The translations under genes and the position numbers were made by a program. Below are positions 45,681-56,995 of a stretch of 64,000 nt of DNA, one piece after another. The stretch spans positions 10,157,501 through 10,221,500 of the forward strand of contig NC_051069.1 in NCBI RefSeq assembly GCF_004664715.2. Reading direction: 5' to 3'. The stretch is from Peromyscus leucopus (Eukaryota > Chordata > Mammalia > Rodentia > Cricetidae). Below the pieces are notes generated by a model. The model was not told the DNA's origin. It ran no database searches and saw nothing but the letters and a program-made list of their open reading frames with translations. Each line of letters begins with the position of its first letter. Position 1 is the first letter of the stretch.

Positions 45681-46424
45681 GACTAGCTGCAGGCACTGGC
45701 TAGCTGCAGGCACTGTCTAGCTGCAGGCACTGGACTAGCTGCAGGCACCTGGCTAGCTGCAGGCACCGGCTAGCTGCAGGCACTGACTAGCTGCAGGCAC
45801 TGGGCTAGCTGCAGGCACCAGGCTAGCTGCAGGCACTGACTAGCTGCAGGCACTGCTGCAGCACGCTAGCTGCAGGCACTGGCTAGCTGCAGGCACTGGC
45901 TAGCTGCAGGCACGGGCTAGCTGCAGGCACTGACTAGCTGCAGGCACTGGCTAGCTGCAGGCACTGGCTAGCTGCAGGCACTGACTAGCTGCAGGCACTG
46001 ACTAGCTGCAGGCACCGGGCTAGCTGCAGGCACTGCAGCTGGAGCTAGCTGCAGGCACTGGCTAGCTGCAGGCACTGGCTAGCTGCAGGCACTGGCTAGC
46101 TGCAGGCACTGTACTAGCTGCAGGCACTGGACTAGCTGCAGGCACGGGCTAGCTGCAGGCACTGCTAGCTGCAGCACTGGCTAGCTGCAGGCACTGGCTA
46201 GCTGCAGGCACCAGGCTAGCTGCAGGCACCAGGCTAGCTGCAGGCACCAGGCTAGCTGCAGGCACTGGCTGGCTGCAGGCACTGGACTAGCTGCAGGCAC
46301 TGGGCTAGCTGCAGGCACTGGCTGCTGAGGCTGGGCTGCAGGCACTGGGCTGGCTGCAGGCACTGGGCTGGCTGCAGGCACTGGGCTGCTGCAGGCACTG
46401 GGCTGGCTGCAGGCACTGGCTAGC
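45681..46424. repeat. 17-19-bp minisatellite, about 40 copies
   Basis: The unit is near CTGGCTAGCTGCAGGCA. I count about 40 copies of the invariant core GCTGCAGGCAC over about 745 bp, plus two or three degenerate units. Length variation comes from one or two extra bases (TGG, TGGG, TGGAC, CAGG) before CTAGC. The right-hand end switches from CTAGCTGCAG to CTGGCTGCAG units. The minus-strand PAASPV/CLQLAW open frame is a by-product. Confidence 0.98.
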
Positions 46425-46429
46425 GGGAG

Positions 46430-47370
46430 GATGGCAGGATCAAGAGATCAAACAAAGGCCCCACTTCCCTTACTTAGTTTTGTTTCATCCTGGTCTCCTT
46501 TCCCACAGTGACGTTTTCTCCACCCTTCTACAAAGATGGCAGGCAGTTTTCCAAACTTTGTCTTCATCGGTTCTAAAGAGTCAGAAACAATCCTCCATCT
46601 AGACCCAGCAGAGAAGCCCAGGGCTTGGACTCACACCCTCCAGTGCACAAATCACAGTGTCTGGAGGACATGATATTATGGCTAGCCCAGTCTGGGACAC
46701 ACACCCATCCCTGGGGACTTGGGAGGAGAGGGTACAATGAATGACAGACAGTTCTGCTAAGACCACGTATTATGGGACAGGAGTTCCCTAAGGAACCAGG
46801 AAAAGGGGGTGGGGGGTTCTAAGGCCTGCTGGACACACAGCCCATAATTGCCAAAGCCACTGCAAAGATCTCTGCTCCAAGCAGCAGCAGGACAGTCGCT
46901 CAAGTCCCCACAGCACCCACAAGCAGCTCTGAGAAGGGAGCTCAGGGATGCTGTCAGCAGGTTCAGAACTTGTCACATCTCTTCCAGAGGGAGGAGGTAG
47001 GCATTCCACACCAGGACTGCAGGAGCCTGGGCGCCTGCAGGGAGGTCCCATGGGTGGCGTCTCTAAGGAAGAATCTGTAGTGGGCAGGGACCTATGGTGG
47101 GGGCTTGGGTTCTCTAGGACTGTTAAGTTCTTCTTCCAGGGAAGTCTTGGGGTAGCCTGGTCTGCCTTTGCTTTGGTGAGGTGCCTTACACCTTTCTACT
47201 CTTTGTCTGCCTTGTCACCTCTGGGACAGTGATCAGCTGTCCTGGTTTCTTTGGACTGAGGAATTTCCCAGGTTGCTGGGCGTTCAGAGTCAAAATTGGG
47301 AAGATGGCAGGGCGTGATGGTTGGGAGCCAGAGAGGCAAGGGAGCTGTCAATTTGAAGTCAGAGACCCTG
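46430..47370. other. Flanking stretch without recognised features
   Basis: Unique-looking sequence between the minisatellite and the compound microsatellite. There is no SINE, LTR or exon signature. Confidence 0.5.
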
Positions 47371-47371
47371 T

Positions 47372-47509
<138 letters not shown>

Positions 47510-48871
47510 GTCACTCATCTACTTCACTTGCTCCAGAACTTTCTCTGGCTCTTCTCCAAGTCTCTGTCCCAAACCCTCCTGGTTACTTTTCTCCAGGCCC
47601 CCTCCTCAGTTCCAGGGCCCCCCAGTACAGCCAGTCTCCATATAGGCTGGGAGACCCCTTGGAGGCCCTTCCTGGCTTCCAAGCCTCTTTCTGTAATCCA
47701 GTCACCTTTAGCAGATGGGGCTCCTGTCCCTGGACCATCAGTTTGTGTTTGTGTTTAGGGAAGGCAGCGTCTGTTTTGTTTTTAAAAAATAAACTTGAAC
47801 AAACTTACAGTTCCTGGAATACTCATCTTAGTTTAAAAAAAAAAAATGAAAAGAAAAAAAAAAAAAAACCCGATAAATTCTGAAGCCCTCCACACCCAGA
47901 AAGAAAAAAAAAAAAAAAAAAAGCCACACTACATTTGTTAGCTGCAGTTTGGTGACATGCCACTACTCTGGGCTAATATTTGTACAGTGAGAGTTGACTA
48001 CATTTCTTAGGCACAGATAGTCCTAGGGGGCTCCCCCTGTTTTCCGTTCCTCTACCCAGGTCTCATCACTAACAACAAAGTGAGCAGGACTAACGTGGAA
48101 GATAGACACGTGCCCCGGCAGAGCATGTCACCCAGCTGCTTTCTGCTTCAAAGTCTATTCGGAGCTGTGGGGCCAGGTGGGCGCCAGCACCCTCCATAAA
48201 CCTGCCCTGGACCCCCAGTGGTACTCCCCCGGCTGAGGGCAATGGCTAAGCCCTGTACACAGTCTATACTGAACCAGGGAGTTATTTCGAGATCTCCATT
48301 TCTCAAGCCACAAATATGTTCAGCATTTGCAGGAAAGATATCAAAGGCAAGAGTTATGTCCCAAGCACAAACAAGACACGCAGGGCAGAGGAAGCAAGGC
48401 AAAGGCCATGGAGAACACAGATGGCCTGAAAACCCCTCAGGTGCAGATCAGCATCCCGAGACGCTGCTTTTCTCTCTCATTCTTATGAACGTTTAAAATG
48501 TATTCTTTGTCTCTTCCCTACACATAACCCAATATACCTTGTTCATAGACACTCCAAACCCTCCTTGCATTCACCTCAGACTCTCCCCCATGCTTCCCCT
48601 CTCACCTTCATGTCCTCGTATTTTGTTAATAATCCGCGGAGTGAGTCCTATCAGTAATGCCTGTGTGTGCACGGCGTGTAGGGTCTCTCACCACTGGAGC
48701 ATGGACGACCTATCAGTGGCCACACCCCCAAAGGAAAGACTCTCCTTTCTCCAGAAACCGTCAATTTTCAATACCTCTCCAGCTAGGCATGGGGCCTCTT
48801 GAGCACCCTCACCCCAATCTAGAATGCTGACTGGCTTGATAATTTTTTCCAGGGGTTAGGGGGACGAGTTC

Positions 48872-49014
48872 AAGACATTGTTTCTCTGTCTAGCCCAGGC
48901 TGTCCTAGAACTCTCTCTGTAGACCAGGCTGGTTTCAAACTCAGAGATCCATCTGCCTCTGCCTCTGCCTCCCGAGCGCTGGGATTAAAGGTGTGCGCAC
49001 CAGCACGCATGGCC
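48872..49014 (-). repeat. B1 SINE, reverse
   Basis: CAAGACATTGTTTCTCTG, CTGTAGACCAGGCTGG, CGAGCGCTGGGATTAAAGG and GCACGCATGGCC are present. Confidence 0.92.
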
Positions 49015-49239
49015 AGACTGGCTTGATCAGGTTTGTTGCAGGTAACCATAGCTGCTGTGACTGCATGAGTGAAAAAGCCATGTCATGTCCAGAAGACAGC
49101 ATTAGACAGCGCCCTCCCCATCCTCTGGCTCTTACCTTCTTTCTGCCTCCTTTTCTATTATGTTCCCAGAGCCTTGGAAGAGGGTCGATACAGATGTCCT
49201 GTTTAGGGCAGAGCACTGACGAGACTTCCATGAACAAAA

Positions 49240-49382
49240 ACTTTGATGTGCATTATGGTGGTGCATGCCTGTCAGCCTAGCACTTGGGAGGTAGAGGCAG
49301 CAGGACCCCGGCATATTCTTCGGCTACTTAGAGAGTTTGCGGCCATCCCAGGGTACATGAAACCCTGTCTCAAAAATAAACA
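49240..49382 (+). repeat. B1 SINE, diverged
   Basis: TGGTGGTGCATGCCTGTCAG, CTTGGGAGGTAGAGGCAG and GAAACCCTGTCTCAAAAAT are present. Confidence 0.85.
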
Positions 49383-49735
49383 AGGAGAAAGAATCACTTC
49401 AGAAAGACCACCATGGCAACACTAACACAGTGTAGAGCTAACCTCGACAGACAGCTTACCATGGACTAAATACTGTTCATACCCCATGTTCATTTTCTTA
49501 GGGAGGTCTTCAAGACTTCCACACTGGAGGTGGATGAACTGAGGTGTCTCTCAGGAAGCAGCCGTGAAAGGTGGGGTCTGTCTGAGCATGCAAAGACAAA
49601 GATGGACTTAGCAAGGACATTCAGAAAGCAGCAGGGCATCAATATGATGTGGGCAGAGAAAAGAATTCCCATGATGCACAGGGTTCAAGGCCAGGGCACA
49701 GTATGGCTAGAGATTAGCAGCTGAGCCATCCTCTA

Positions 49736-49850
49736 AATGTATTTACTGAGCACCATGCTGAGATGCAGCAGCAAACCAGATGTGGTTTCCGGCTCCCTCA
49801 AAGTCCCAAATCCAGGAAAAGAGACAAACGTGGACAGTAATGGCCAAAAC
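49736..49850 (+). mobile_element. L2 3' fragment
   Basis: TATTTACTGAGCACCATGCTG followed by GCAGCAAACCAGATGTGG and CAAACGTGGACAGTAATG resembles the L2 3' terminal region. Confidence 0.6.
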
Positions 49851-49859
49851 AACAGCCAC

Positions 49860-50050
49860 GTTGACTGGCTACTTGTTGATCTAGGCACTCCTCTCAGTTC
49901 CCTTTGTCATGGTTCTTCTATGAAGTTTCTAGTGTCACTTCTACATAGGAAGATCTTGAGACCGATTAGTACAGGCACAGAACTTGGAACAGGCAGGGCC
50001 AGGATTTGAACCTGGTCCCACCTGACTCCAGCTTCCGAGCTCCCAGCTTC
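49860..50050 (-). repeat. MIR SINE, reverse
   Basis: GGAACAGGCAGGGCCAGG, ATTTGAACCTGGTCCCACC and CTCCAGCTTCCGAGC match the reverse MIR 5' half. Confidence 0.5.
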
Positions 50051-50286
50051 TAAGCTTTATTGCTTTCCTGGCACAGGATGGGCAGTGGGACTTCGATGAG
50101 GACTGTGCCAGGAGTGTAAATATAGAGCTGGGAGTGTGTGGAGAAGTCAGGGAGGGTAGTCACAGGGAGTGGGCCTTGCAGTTGGGAGGAGTGGACATTC
50201 CAAGCAGGAGAAACTATACTAGTGTATACAACATACTAGAGTTTGCAAAACCACAAAGACCTAGCGTGCTAGGGTGGGGAGATGGG

Positions 50287-50575
50287 GAGGCTGGGGATGT
50301 GGCTCCGTTGGTAGAGTGATTGCCTAGCGTGCACAAGGCCCGGAGTTCAATCTGTAGCACTGCGTAAAGCCAGTTGTTTTATTTTACTGGGGGTGGGAGG
50401 TGGGGGTAAGGGTGGGGTGGGGAGGTGGGTGGGGGGAGGGGGTGCGCACAGACCTGTGATCCCAGCACTTGGGAGGTGGAGGCAGGAGGATCAGGAGTTC
50501 AAGGGTGTCCTCAACTATAAGTAAAGGACGAGAGCTGTCTGAGCTATTTGAGACCCTGTCTCAAAACAAAACAAA
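50287..50575 (+). repeat. ID-B1 dimeric SINE with G-rich insertion
   Basis: ID part: GGCTGGGGATGTGGCTCC, GGAGTTCAATCTGTAGCAC. B1 part: GTGATCCCAGCACTTGGGAG, TGAGACCCTGTCTCAAAAC. A G-rich tract (50388-50443) of GGGGG, GGGG and GGG runs separates the two halves where normally only a short linker exists. Confidence 0.85.
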
Positions 50576-51265
50576 TACAATGCGTGCCATATGGGATAAA
50601 AGCAGTTAAGGGTGGCAGATGTGTGGGAACAGGACAAAGCCCTCTAGGGTCAGTTCCCTCTTGCCTCCTGATGGAGTCCCTTGTGAGTGGCTTCTTTAGT
50701 CTCAAGCTTATGTCTTAGCAGAGGAGGACTATTCAGGTGTGCCTCATGTGTGGGTCTCAGGAGGCATGATCAGAACACACACACATACACGTGAATGTGT
50801 GCGTGCACACACACAGACAGACACACACACACCACACCACACTAGGAATTACACTGCTTGTGTCCAGCACAGTTCAAAGCCACATCACAGCTGAGAAGTC
50901 ACTCCTCAGGGAGTCTTTCAGGCATCTTCACAGCAGCTTCGTGTATTCCTCAGGATGGCACTGAGGCATGTGATCTTTCTCCCACGTTCAGCTGCTGCCT
51001 GGTGGTTATGACTCGTGGGAACCGTGTCTAAAGTGCCAGGGACAGAGCCTCTAAAGGACATTATTGGGCTACACAAAAGGTCGCAAAAAAACTTTTACAG
51101 TTTCACAATTTAAAACCAAATTCGAAGTAGGCAAATCTTAGACTTTTGAGGAAGGGTTACTAAAGAGATAAGCACAGTGACATCACTCCAGGCCAAGTTA
51201 CAGGGGACTTTCGGTGCTATGGTGACAAATGTGGTCTTTATTTCATGGACAGTGAAAAAGTTTAG

Positions 51266-51450
51266 AGACCTGGAGAGATGGCTCAGCAGCTAAGAGTCTT
51301 TACTGCTCTTACAGAAGACCTGAGCTTGGTTCCCAGCACCCAAGACGAACAGCTCACAACCACCCATAACTCCAGCTCTAAGGGATCTGATGCCCTCTTC
51401 TGGCCTCCGAGGACACCGGCACGCATGGCCACACACAATTTTTAAACATA
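51266..51450 (+). repeat. B3 SINE
   Basis: GAGAGATGGCTCAGCAGC, AGACCTGAGCTTGGTTCCC and TGATGCCCTCTTCTGGCCTC are present. Confidence 0.9.
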
Positions 51451-51507
51451 GCATTTTAAAAGGCTTTCAAAAGTGAGCAGGGAGGAGACGGGAGAGCAAT
51501 GCACCTT

Positions 51508-51974
51508 TGTTGTTATTTATTTTTGCTCTTTTTGGGGGTCTGACACCTAGCTCACAAATAAATTACACACGGAGGCTTATTTTTACTTATAAATGCCTGG
51601 CCTTAGCTTGGCTTGTTTCTCTCCAACTTTCCTTAACTTAAATTATCCCATCTACCTTTTGCCTCTGGGCTTTTTCCTCTTCTCTTACTTCTGTAAATCT
51701 TACTCTTACTCTGTGGTTTGCTGTGTAGCTGGGTGGCTGGCCCCTGGAGTCCTCCTCCTTCTCTGGTACTTCTTCTTTTCCTCTCACATTTCTCCCTCTA
51801 TATATTTTCTCTGCCTGCCAGCCCCACCTATCCTTTCTCCTGCCTTGCTATTAGCTGTCCAGTTCTTTATTAGACCATTAGGTGTTTTGGACAGGCACAG
51901 TAACACAGCTTCATAGAGTTAAACAAATGCAACATAAACAAAAGTAACACACATTAAAATAAGATTCTACAAGA
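51508..51974 (-). mobile_element. Solo LTR of a cricetid-type ERV, reverse (second copy)
   Basis: This is clearly the same family as 14558-15052: shared ATGCCTGGCCTTAGCTTG, CCATCTACCTTTTGCCT, GTGTAGCTGGGTGGCTGGCC, CTTTATTAGACCATTAGG and GACAGGCACAGTAACACAGC. On the minus strand it ends ATAACAACA. No internal viral genes flank it. Confidence 0.78.
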
Positions 51975-52719
51975 TACCCTTGATGAGTCAGGAGGAGATT
52001 CACTGCTAATGGGCTATCTCAGGCACTGCTCTCACTTCTGGGTTGTTGAGTGCTCTGTGGACGTTGCTCAAACTTTTGTAAAGATGGCATCTTCCTCCTA
52101 CCTGGGCTCTACTTACTATAAGGTCCTGCACCCCTGCATGCAGCCTGAGTTCTGCCTTCAAGGCCCTGAGAAACCAGGCTTCCTCTTGTTTTTCTTTGAT
52201 TTCCTACCTCACTCTCAAATAAACCCTGGGAAGCACACCCTGGCACACCCCAGAATGTGAACAGCAGGACCAACAGCCATGGCTGACGCTCACTGACCGG
52301 GGACCAGGGGCTGCAGGACTTCATTCACCCCCTCTGCCTGAAAGGAATGCATGTCCCCTCTTAGAACTCTGCTCCCATGAGTGCTGGATCCTGTGATCTT
52401 TATCTCCAGTTTGGAGCTCTGTCTGCCAGCTGTGAATGACGGGTAATTAATGGGAGCAAACTTCAGTCAATGACCAAGGGGAATTGCAGGATGAGAGGCC
52501 CAGACTCACACTCTCTTAAAAGATGACTCCGAGGAGTGCTTTGCGGCGTCTTCCAGGGGAGCCAGTGTGTCATGCCCTACAGTCCTACAGTGGTATCCTC
52601 CTGTGGTCACACCCTGGGTTGCCTTCCTTCCCTATTCCAACATTACCTTGCTGTTCCCAGAGAAAACTACGAACACTCAACCTTTGACTTGCAGGATAAC
52701 TCAGCCTAAGGCCAGTGGT

Positions 52720-52800
52720 TTATAGAGGTGAAGCAGCTTGTCTCAGGCGTCACAGATAGAAAGTGGCAGAGGCAAGATTTGAACCCAGGGATGAGTGCAG
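52720..52800 (-). repeat. MIR fragment, reverse
   Basis: GCAGCTTGTCTCAGGCGTCAC, AGTGGCAGAGGCAAG and ATTTGAACCCAGGG match the reverse MIR middle and 5' part. Confidence 0.6.
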
Positions 52801-52931
52801 CATTGATGGTGTGTCTCCCATCCATTCCTATCACACTGCCTTCGGACCCACTCACATCTGGGCAAATGCCTAGAATGTTGAGGAATGCTGGACATCCTGC
52901 CCTTTGAGAGTCCAGCTCTGGACCCTGAAGA

Positions 52932-52973
<42 letters not shown>

Positions 52974-52985
52974 TCACTCACACTC
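52932..52985. repeat. (CA)n microsatellite
   Basis: About 18 CA units are followed by CACTCACTCACTCACACTC. Confidence 0.96.
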
Positions 52986-54118
52986 TGAAACCATTATCAG
53001 TCACTTAACTCACAGTGTGAACATACTTGTTACATCCTTTTCTTCTCCAAGATCCCTGAGCAGAGTAGAGACACCTTAACAGGGATTTGGGAGGTATTAA
53101 GATGCAGGAGCCCCTGGCCAGGAAGAGAAGCAGATCCATGCAGGTACAACTGAAAATGTCACAAAAGTCAGCAGGTTCTGCCTGTCCATTAGCTGAGAGC
53201 CAGCCTGGCCACTCTCTGAACTGGTGCTGTCAACCTGGGAGGATGTCAAGAGGTCATTCAACCTCCTCAGCTGCATAGCTAATCTTGGAAGAGGAGACTC
53301 AAGGTAAATACAGACACAGACAAACCACGAAAAACATTCGTGACTGCAGGCCCAGTAACAAAAGCTACTATCTGATTTCCACCGCCAGCCAGACTTCCTG
53401 GCTAACTTCCCTAAACTCAGCCTCCAGAAGAGAAGAAAGAGGCTGCTCCTCATCTACCTGTATCTCTGCCACAGGATTGCCTAATCCCTGAGGAGCCAGT
53501 GCCTGTCAGGCTGGGGCAGCCACCCATCGGAGCCTACTTAAAGTTAGCTGGTTCTCCGTTTGCTTCTGCAAGGGTGGTGTCCAACTGTCCTGTGAAGGTC
53601 GATCCAGATTGCTCCAGCTGCTGCTGCTCATCTCAAGCATGCAGCAGAAATAAACATCCCCCAAGCAATCTGCAGCTGGGACCAGAGGCCAAGCGGTGGT
53701 GGCTGGAGGTTTGCTGAACGGGATGTTACAGTTGATATTGGAGTAACAAATGCTTCTGTGAATATTCTTTCTCCCTTTTGGGTGTTAGTGAGAAAAAGAT
53801 GGGGGCCAATGTTGGGCCATAGGTCCCTAGAGAACGTCCCGTTCAGTAAAGGCCAAATCCTAAGCATGTCAAGGAAGATTGCTATAAGGGAAATGGAAAC
53901 AGTTACCCTTGGTCTCGATGGAGCCTTTGAAACAGGCTCAGCCGGTGACTGGAGCTTCTGCGGTTGCTGTGGGGTGATACCGTAGGAATCTATTGATGGT
54001 CAGCCTTAAAGGGTCTAGAATAGCCTCTGGGCATGTCCATGAGGGGGCTCTTGATGGGTTTAACTGAGATGGAAAAACCATCCTAAATGTTGGTGGCACC
54101 ATTCCATGACTGGGGACC

Positions 54119-54755
54119 ATAGTTTCCTTTCTGCTGCTTTGACAAAAACACCTTGACAAAAAGCAACTTAGGGGAGAAAAGGTTCATTTTAGCTCACGAT
54201 TCCAAGTTGTAGTCCACCATAGCAGGGAAGCCAAGGTGGTAGAAACTTAAAACAGCAGGTCACAACTCATCCAAAACCAGGAACAGAGAGAAATGAATGC
54301 ATACATATCTCACGCTTCAGCTCACTCTCTCCACTGTTATACAGTGCAGCACCCAGATCTAGGGAATGGTGCTGCTCACAGTGGGCTGAGTCTGCCTACA
54401 ACATTTAATATAACACAGACAATCTCCCACAGACTAACTTGATCCAGACAATCCTTCATTGAGACTTTCTTCCCAGGGTCTAGACCAGTGGTTCTCAACC
54501 TATAGGTAGTGACCCCTTTAGGGGTCAGACAACCCTTTCACAAGGATTGCATATCAGATACCCTGCAATCAGATGTTTACATTACAATTCACAATAGTAG
54601 TAAAATTCCAGTTATGAATTAGCAACGAAAATAATTTTATGGTTGGGGGTCCCCACAACATGAGGAGCTGTATTAAGGGTCACAGCATGAGGACGGTTGA
54701 GAACCACTGGTCTAGGTTCTATCAAGTAGACATAACCATCACTGCTGAGGTCCTG
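54119..54755 (-). mobile_element. ERVL-like rodent LTR, reverse (middle nested element)
   Basis: It begins GTTTCCTTTCTGCTGCTTTG with ACCTTGACAAAAAGCAACTTAG, the reverse of the family 3' end, continues with GGTGCTGCTCACAGTGGGC, and ends after the URR1 with CAAGTAGACATAACCATCAC. It is inserted into a plus-oriented LTR and is itself interrupted by URR1. Confidence 0.7.
54486..54709. mobile_element. URR1 hAT-type DNA transposon (innermost), non-autonomous
   Basis: This is a 224-bp element with perfect 15-bp terminal inverted repeats (CAGTGGTTCTCAACC at 54486-54500, its complement at 54695-54709). It is flanked by an 8-bp duplication GTCTAGAC / GTCTAGGT (54478-54485, 54710-54717). The interior (GGGGTCAGACAACCCTTTCAC, TTATGGTTGGGGGTC) matches the rodent URR1 family, a Charlie-like MITE. 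It encodes no transposase. Confidence 0.95.
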
Positions 54756-55217
54756 GGGTGCATTAAAAAAGAGAAGGCAAGCCGAGCAGCAGCCCATATG
54801 GGTCTCCGCTTCCTGACCGTGGGTGCCATGTGACCAGCTGCCTCACACTCCTGCTTTGAAGGACAGTGCCCTCAAACTGCGATCCAGGATAAACTCCTTC
54901 CTGAAGCGGCCTCTGTCAGAAAGTTTGCACCAGTAAGTTGTAAAGTAACTAATGCAGGGTCTCCAGGAGCTTGGGCCCTGGGGTCAGAGAAACCCCCTCA
55001 ACAGCTGGAGGACTTCTTGTTTATAAGCAGCGGTCCACCGTCTGTCCAGTGAAAAGGACTCAGCACCAAGTTCTTACAGAGTGCTGCCCGGGTATCAGGC
55101 AGAGTGCTAAACTGAGCATTTGACCCATTTTAGTTTTTATTGATAGCAATAAAATAACAATGCCATTTCCCAAAATATTATTTTCAAATCATTATTGATA
55201 ATATTTTACTATTATAA

Positions 55218-55290
55218 GCACAGCTCTGTGAAGCTGGCACTATCTTCAACTCCCATCTTATAGATGAGAAACTGAGGCTCAAATGGTCCT
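55218..55290 (-). repeat. MIR fragment, reverse
   Basis: CCATCTTATAGATGAGAAAC followed by TGAGGCTCAAATGG matches the reverse MIR 3' block. Confidence 0.6.
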
Positions 55291-55372
55291 TGCCTGGGAC
55301 TCCTGGCTGGTGCTATATGGAGCCTGGAGGTACTCTTAGGCAAACTGGCTGTTAGCCTTTTATTCCCCCCTT

Positions 55373-55534
55373 TTCTTTAGATTTATTTACTTGTTTATTT
55401 TACGTATGTGGGCACTTTGTCTACATGTACATAAGCACACCAGAAGATGGCATCAGGTAAGTGTGAGCTGCCGTGTGGATGCTGGGAGTTGAACTCAGTG
55501 AGTGCTCTTAACCACTGAGCCATCTCTCCAGCCC
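55373..55534 (-). repeat. B2/B3-family SINE, reverse
   Basis: TAGATTTATTTACTTGTTTA, CACCAGAAGATGGCATCAGG and CTTAACCACTGAGCCATCTC are present. The head region is shortened. Confidence 0.9.
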
Positions 55535-55879
55535 ATGGCTGGGTTACTCTTGACTACTATATACTACGGCCTCTCTGCAACTGCCGTGAGCAACACACGA
55601 AATGTGGCCTAGCCAGGGCTGGGCTTGGTGCCCACTCCGTGGCAAACCCTCAATAAATGTTAGCTTTTATTATTAACAGCACACGAAGCAACATAAAGCA
55701 GACTAGTCAAGCTTCCCGCCTCGTTTGAGATTCTTAATGACGCCTGACGTTTGTTTAGTTGTGTCTGGGATTCAAAAGGCTCTCCCAAGCGTGTGCCCTG
55801 TAATCCTCCCTGAAGTCCATGAAGGCAGCAGATGGCTTCGAAGGCAGGAGAAGGTCAGTGGCCGCCGGCAGAAGGTCAT

Positions 55880-55975
55880 TCCACCATCCAGCAAGTCTTT
55901 ATTGACATCCCAGAGCCTGTGTGGGCTGAAAAGATGCTCAAGGCCCACCAGCATGTGACTTACAGTATGGCTAAC
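55880..55975 (+). mobile_element. Possible L2 3' fragment
   Basis: CAAGTCTTTATTGACATCCC followed by GTGTGGGCTGAAAAGATGCTC resembles the L2 3' end. Confidence 0.45.
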
Positions 55976-56361
55976 TCAGAGTGTATTTACACAGACATTT
56001 CAACACTCAGCTGTCTAGACTGTGATACAACTCAGTAGCTGTTCAGACGACTTGCATGCAGAAGCGATTGGCAGGGACCACCACAAAGGCACACATCACA
56101 TTCTCACAAAGTCACCCACATATAAAGAATAAAACTCACTAATCAGGTGTCAGATAATAAAACCTAACATTTGAACAGCTGTTTCTAGCTCACCAACAGC
56201 TGCAATTTCACTTCAACCTTGTGATACCCAATTTTTTTTAACGTTACTAAGAGATTAATACTAATGACACCTACCGTATTCTAGCCAGAATTCCTGACTT
56301 CCTTTTGTTTTTTTCCAAGCTCCACATCTGGACCCCTCTTACACTCTCCTCTATACATCTG

Positions 56362-56440
56362 TGATGGTTGATTTTAGGTGTCAACTTGACTGAGTTAAAG
56401 GATTCTCAGATAGTTTGTAAATAATTATTCCTGGGAAGAA
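56362..56440 (+). mobile_element. 5' end of an ERVL (MLT2-like) LTR
   Basis: TGTGATGGTTGATTTTAGG, TGTCAACTTGACTGAGTTAAAG and GGATTCTCAGATAGTTTG match the start of ERVL-type LTRs. Only the first 80 bp remain. Confidence 0.6.
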
Positions 56441-56444
56441 TGCC

Positions 56445-56640
56445 TGGTCTCAAGTCTCAGCCCCTGGTGCTTACCAGTTCTGTGACTTTGGGCAAGTTAA
56501 TGAAGCTCTTAGTATTTCAGAAGCCATATCTAGTAAGTGGGAGCAGCTGCTTCCTGTGCCTCCTGCGAAGATGAAAGGCGCTAACATATGTACCGTGTTT
56601 GGAAGAGTGCCTTGCATGAAGTAACCAATGCTTGTTTATA
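56445..56640 (+). repeat. MIR SINE, near full length
   Basis: CCAGTTCTGTGACTTTGGGC, CATATCTAGTAAGTGGGAGC and GCCTTGCATGAAGTAACC keep the MIR core and tail order. Confidence 0.7.
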
Positions 56641-56995
56641 GGAACTGCAAATACTGTATAGTTGTAGCCTACACACATTGCGGAAATGTATCTCTCCTTA
56701 GAGTTTGCTTTATAGATTTATTTTTAAGGCTAAATTGTCAGGTGCATACAAAGTTAGTATTGTCCTACTTTCTCGGTGACTATAATTTTAAATTAATTCC
56801 TTAGCAATGCTTTTTGTCTTGAAATGTATTTATCCCGTATAGTTTTACTGCTTTTCCCAGGTTAGTGCTTGCATGGACTTTCATTTTCCATCCTTGGCTC
56901 TCAGTCTTTTTTAGCTTTGTGTTTTAGACATCCTCGTGTAAGTGTACAGAGTTGTTTTAAAATTCAATCTGTTGAACTTGCTTTTAAATTGATGT

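Larger units (their letters stand above)
53985..54957 (+). mobile_element. ERVL-like rodent LTR (outermost of three nested elements)
   Basis: The 5' part (53985-54118: CTATTGATGGTCAGCC, AACCATCCTAAATGTTGG, CACCATTCCATGACTGG) and 3' part (54766-54957: GAGAAGGCAAGCCGAGCAGC, TGCCATGTGACCAGCTGCC, AAGTAACTAATGCAG) are in family order with the middle replaced by a reverse copy of the same family. Confidence 0.7.

Noticed and set aside
46181..46381. Minus-strand PAASPV / CLQLAW repeat protein
   Set aside because: It is a direct translation of the minisatellite, with the pattern shifting frame as unit length changes.
45681..46424. CRISPR-like array
   Set aside because: Units are contiguous with 1-3 variable bases between cores, not unique spacers, and the context is a rodent genome. 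It is a minisatellite.
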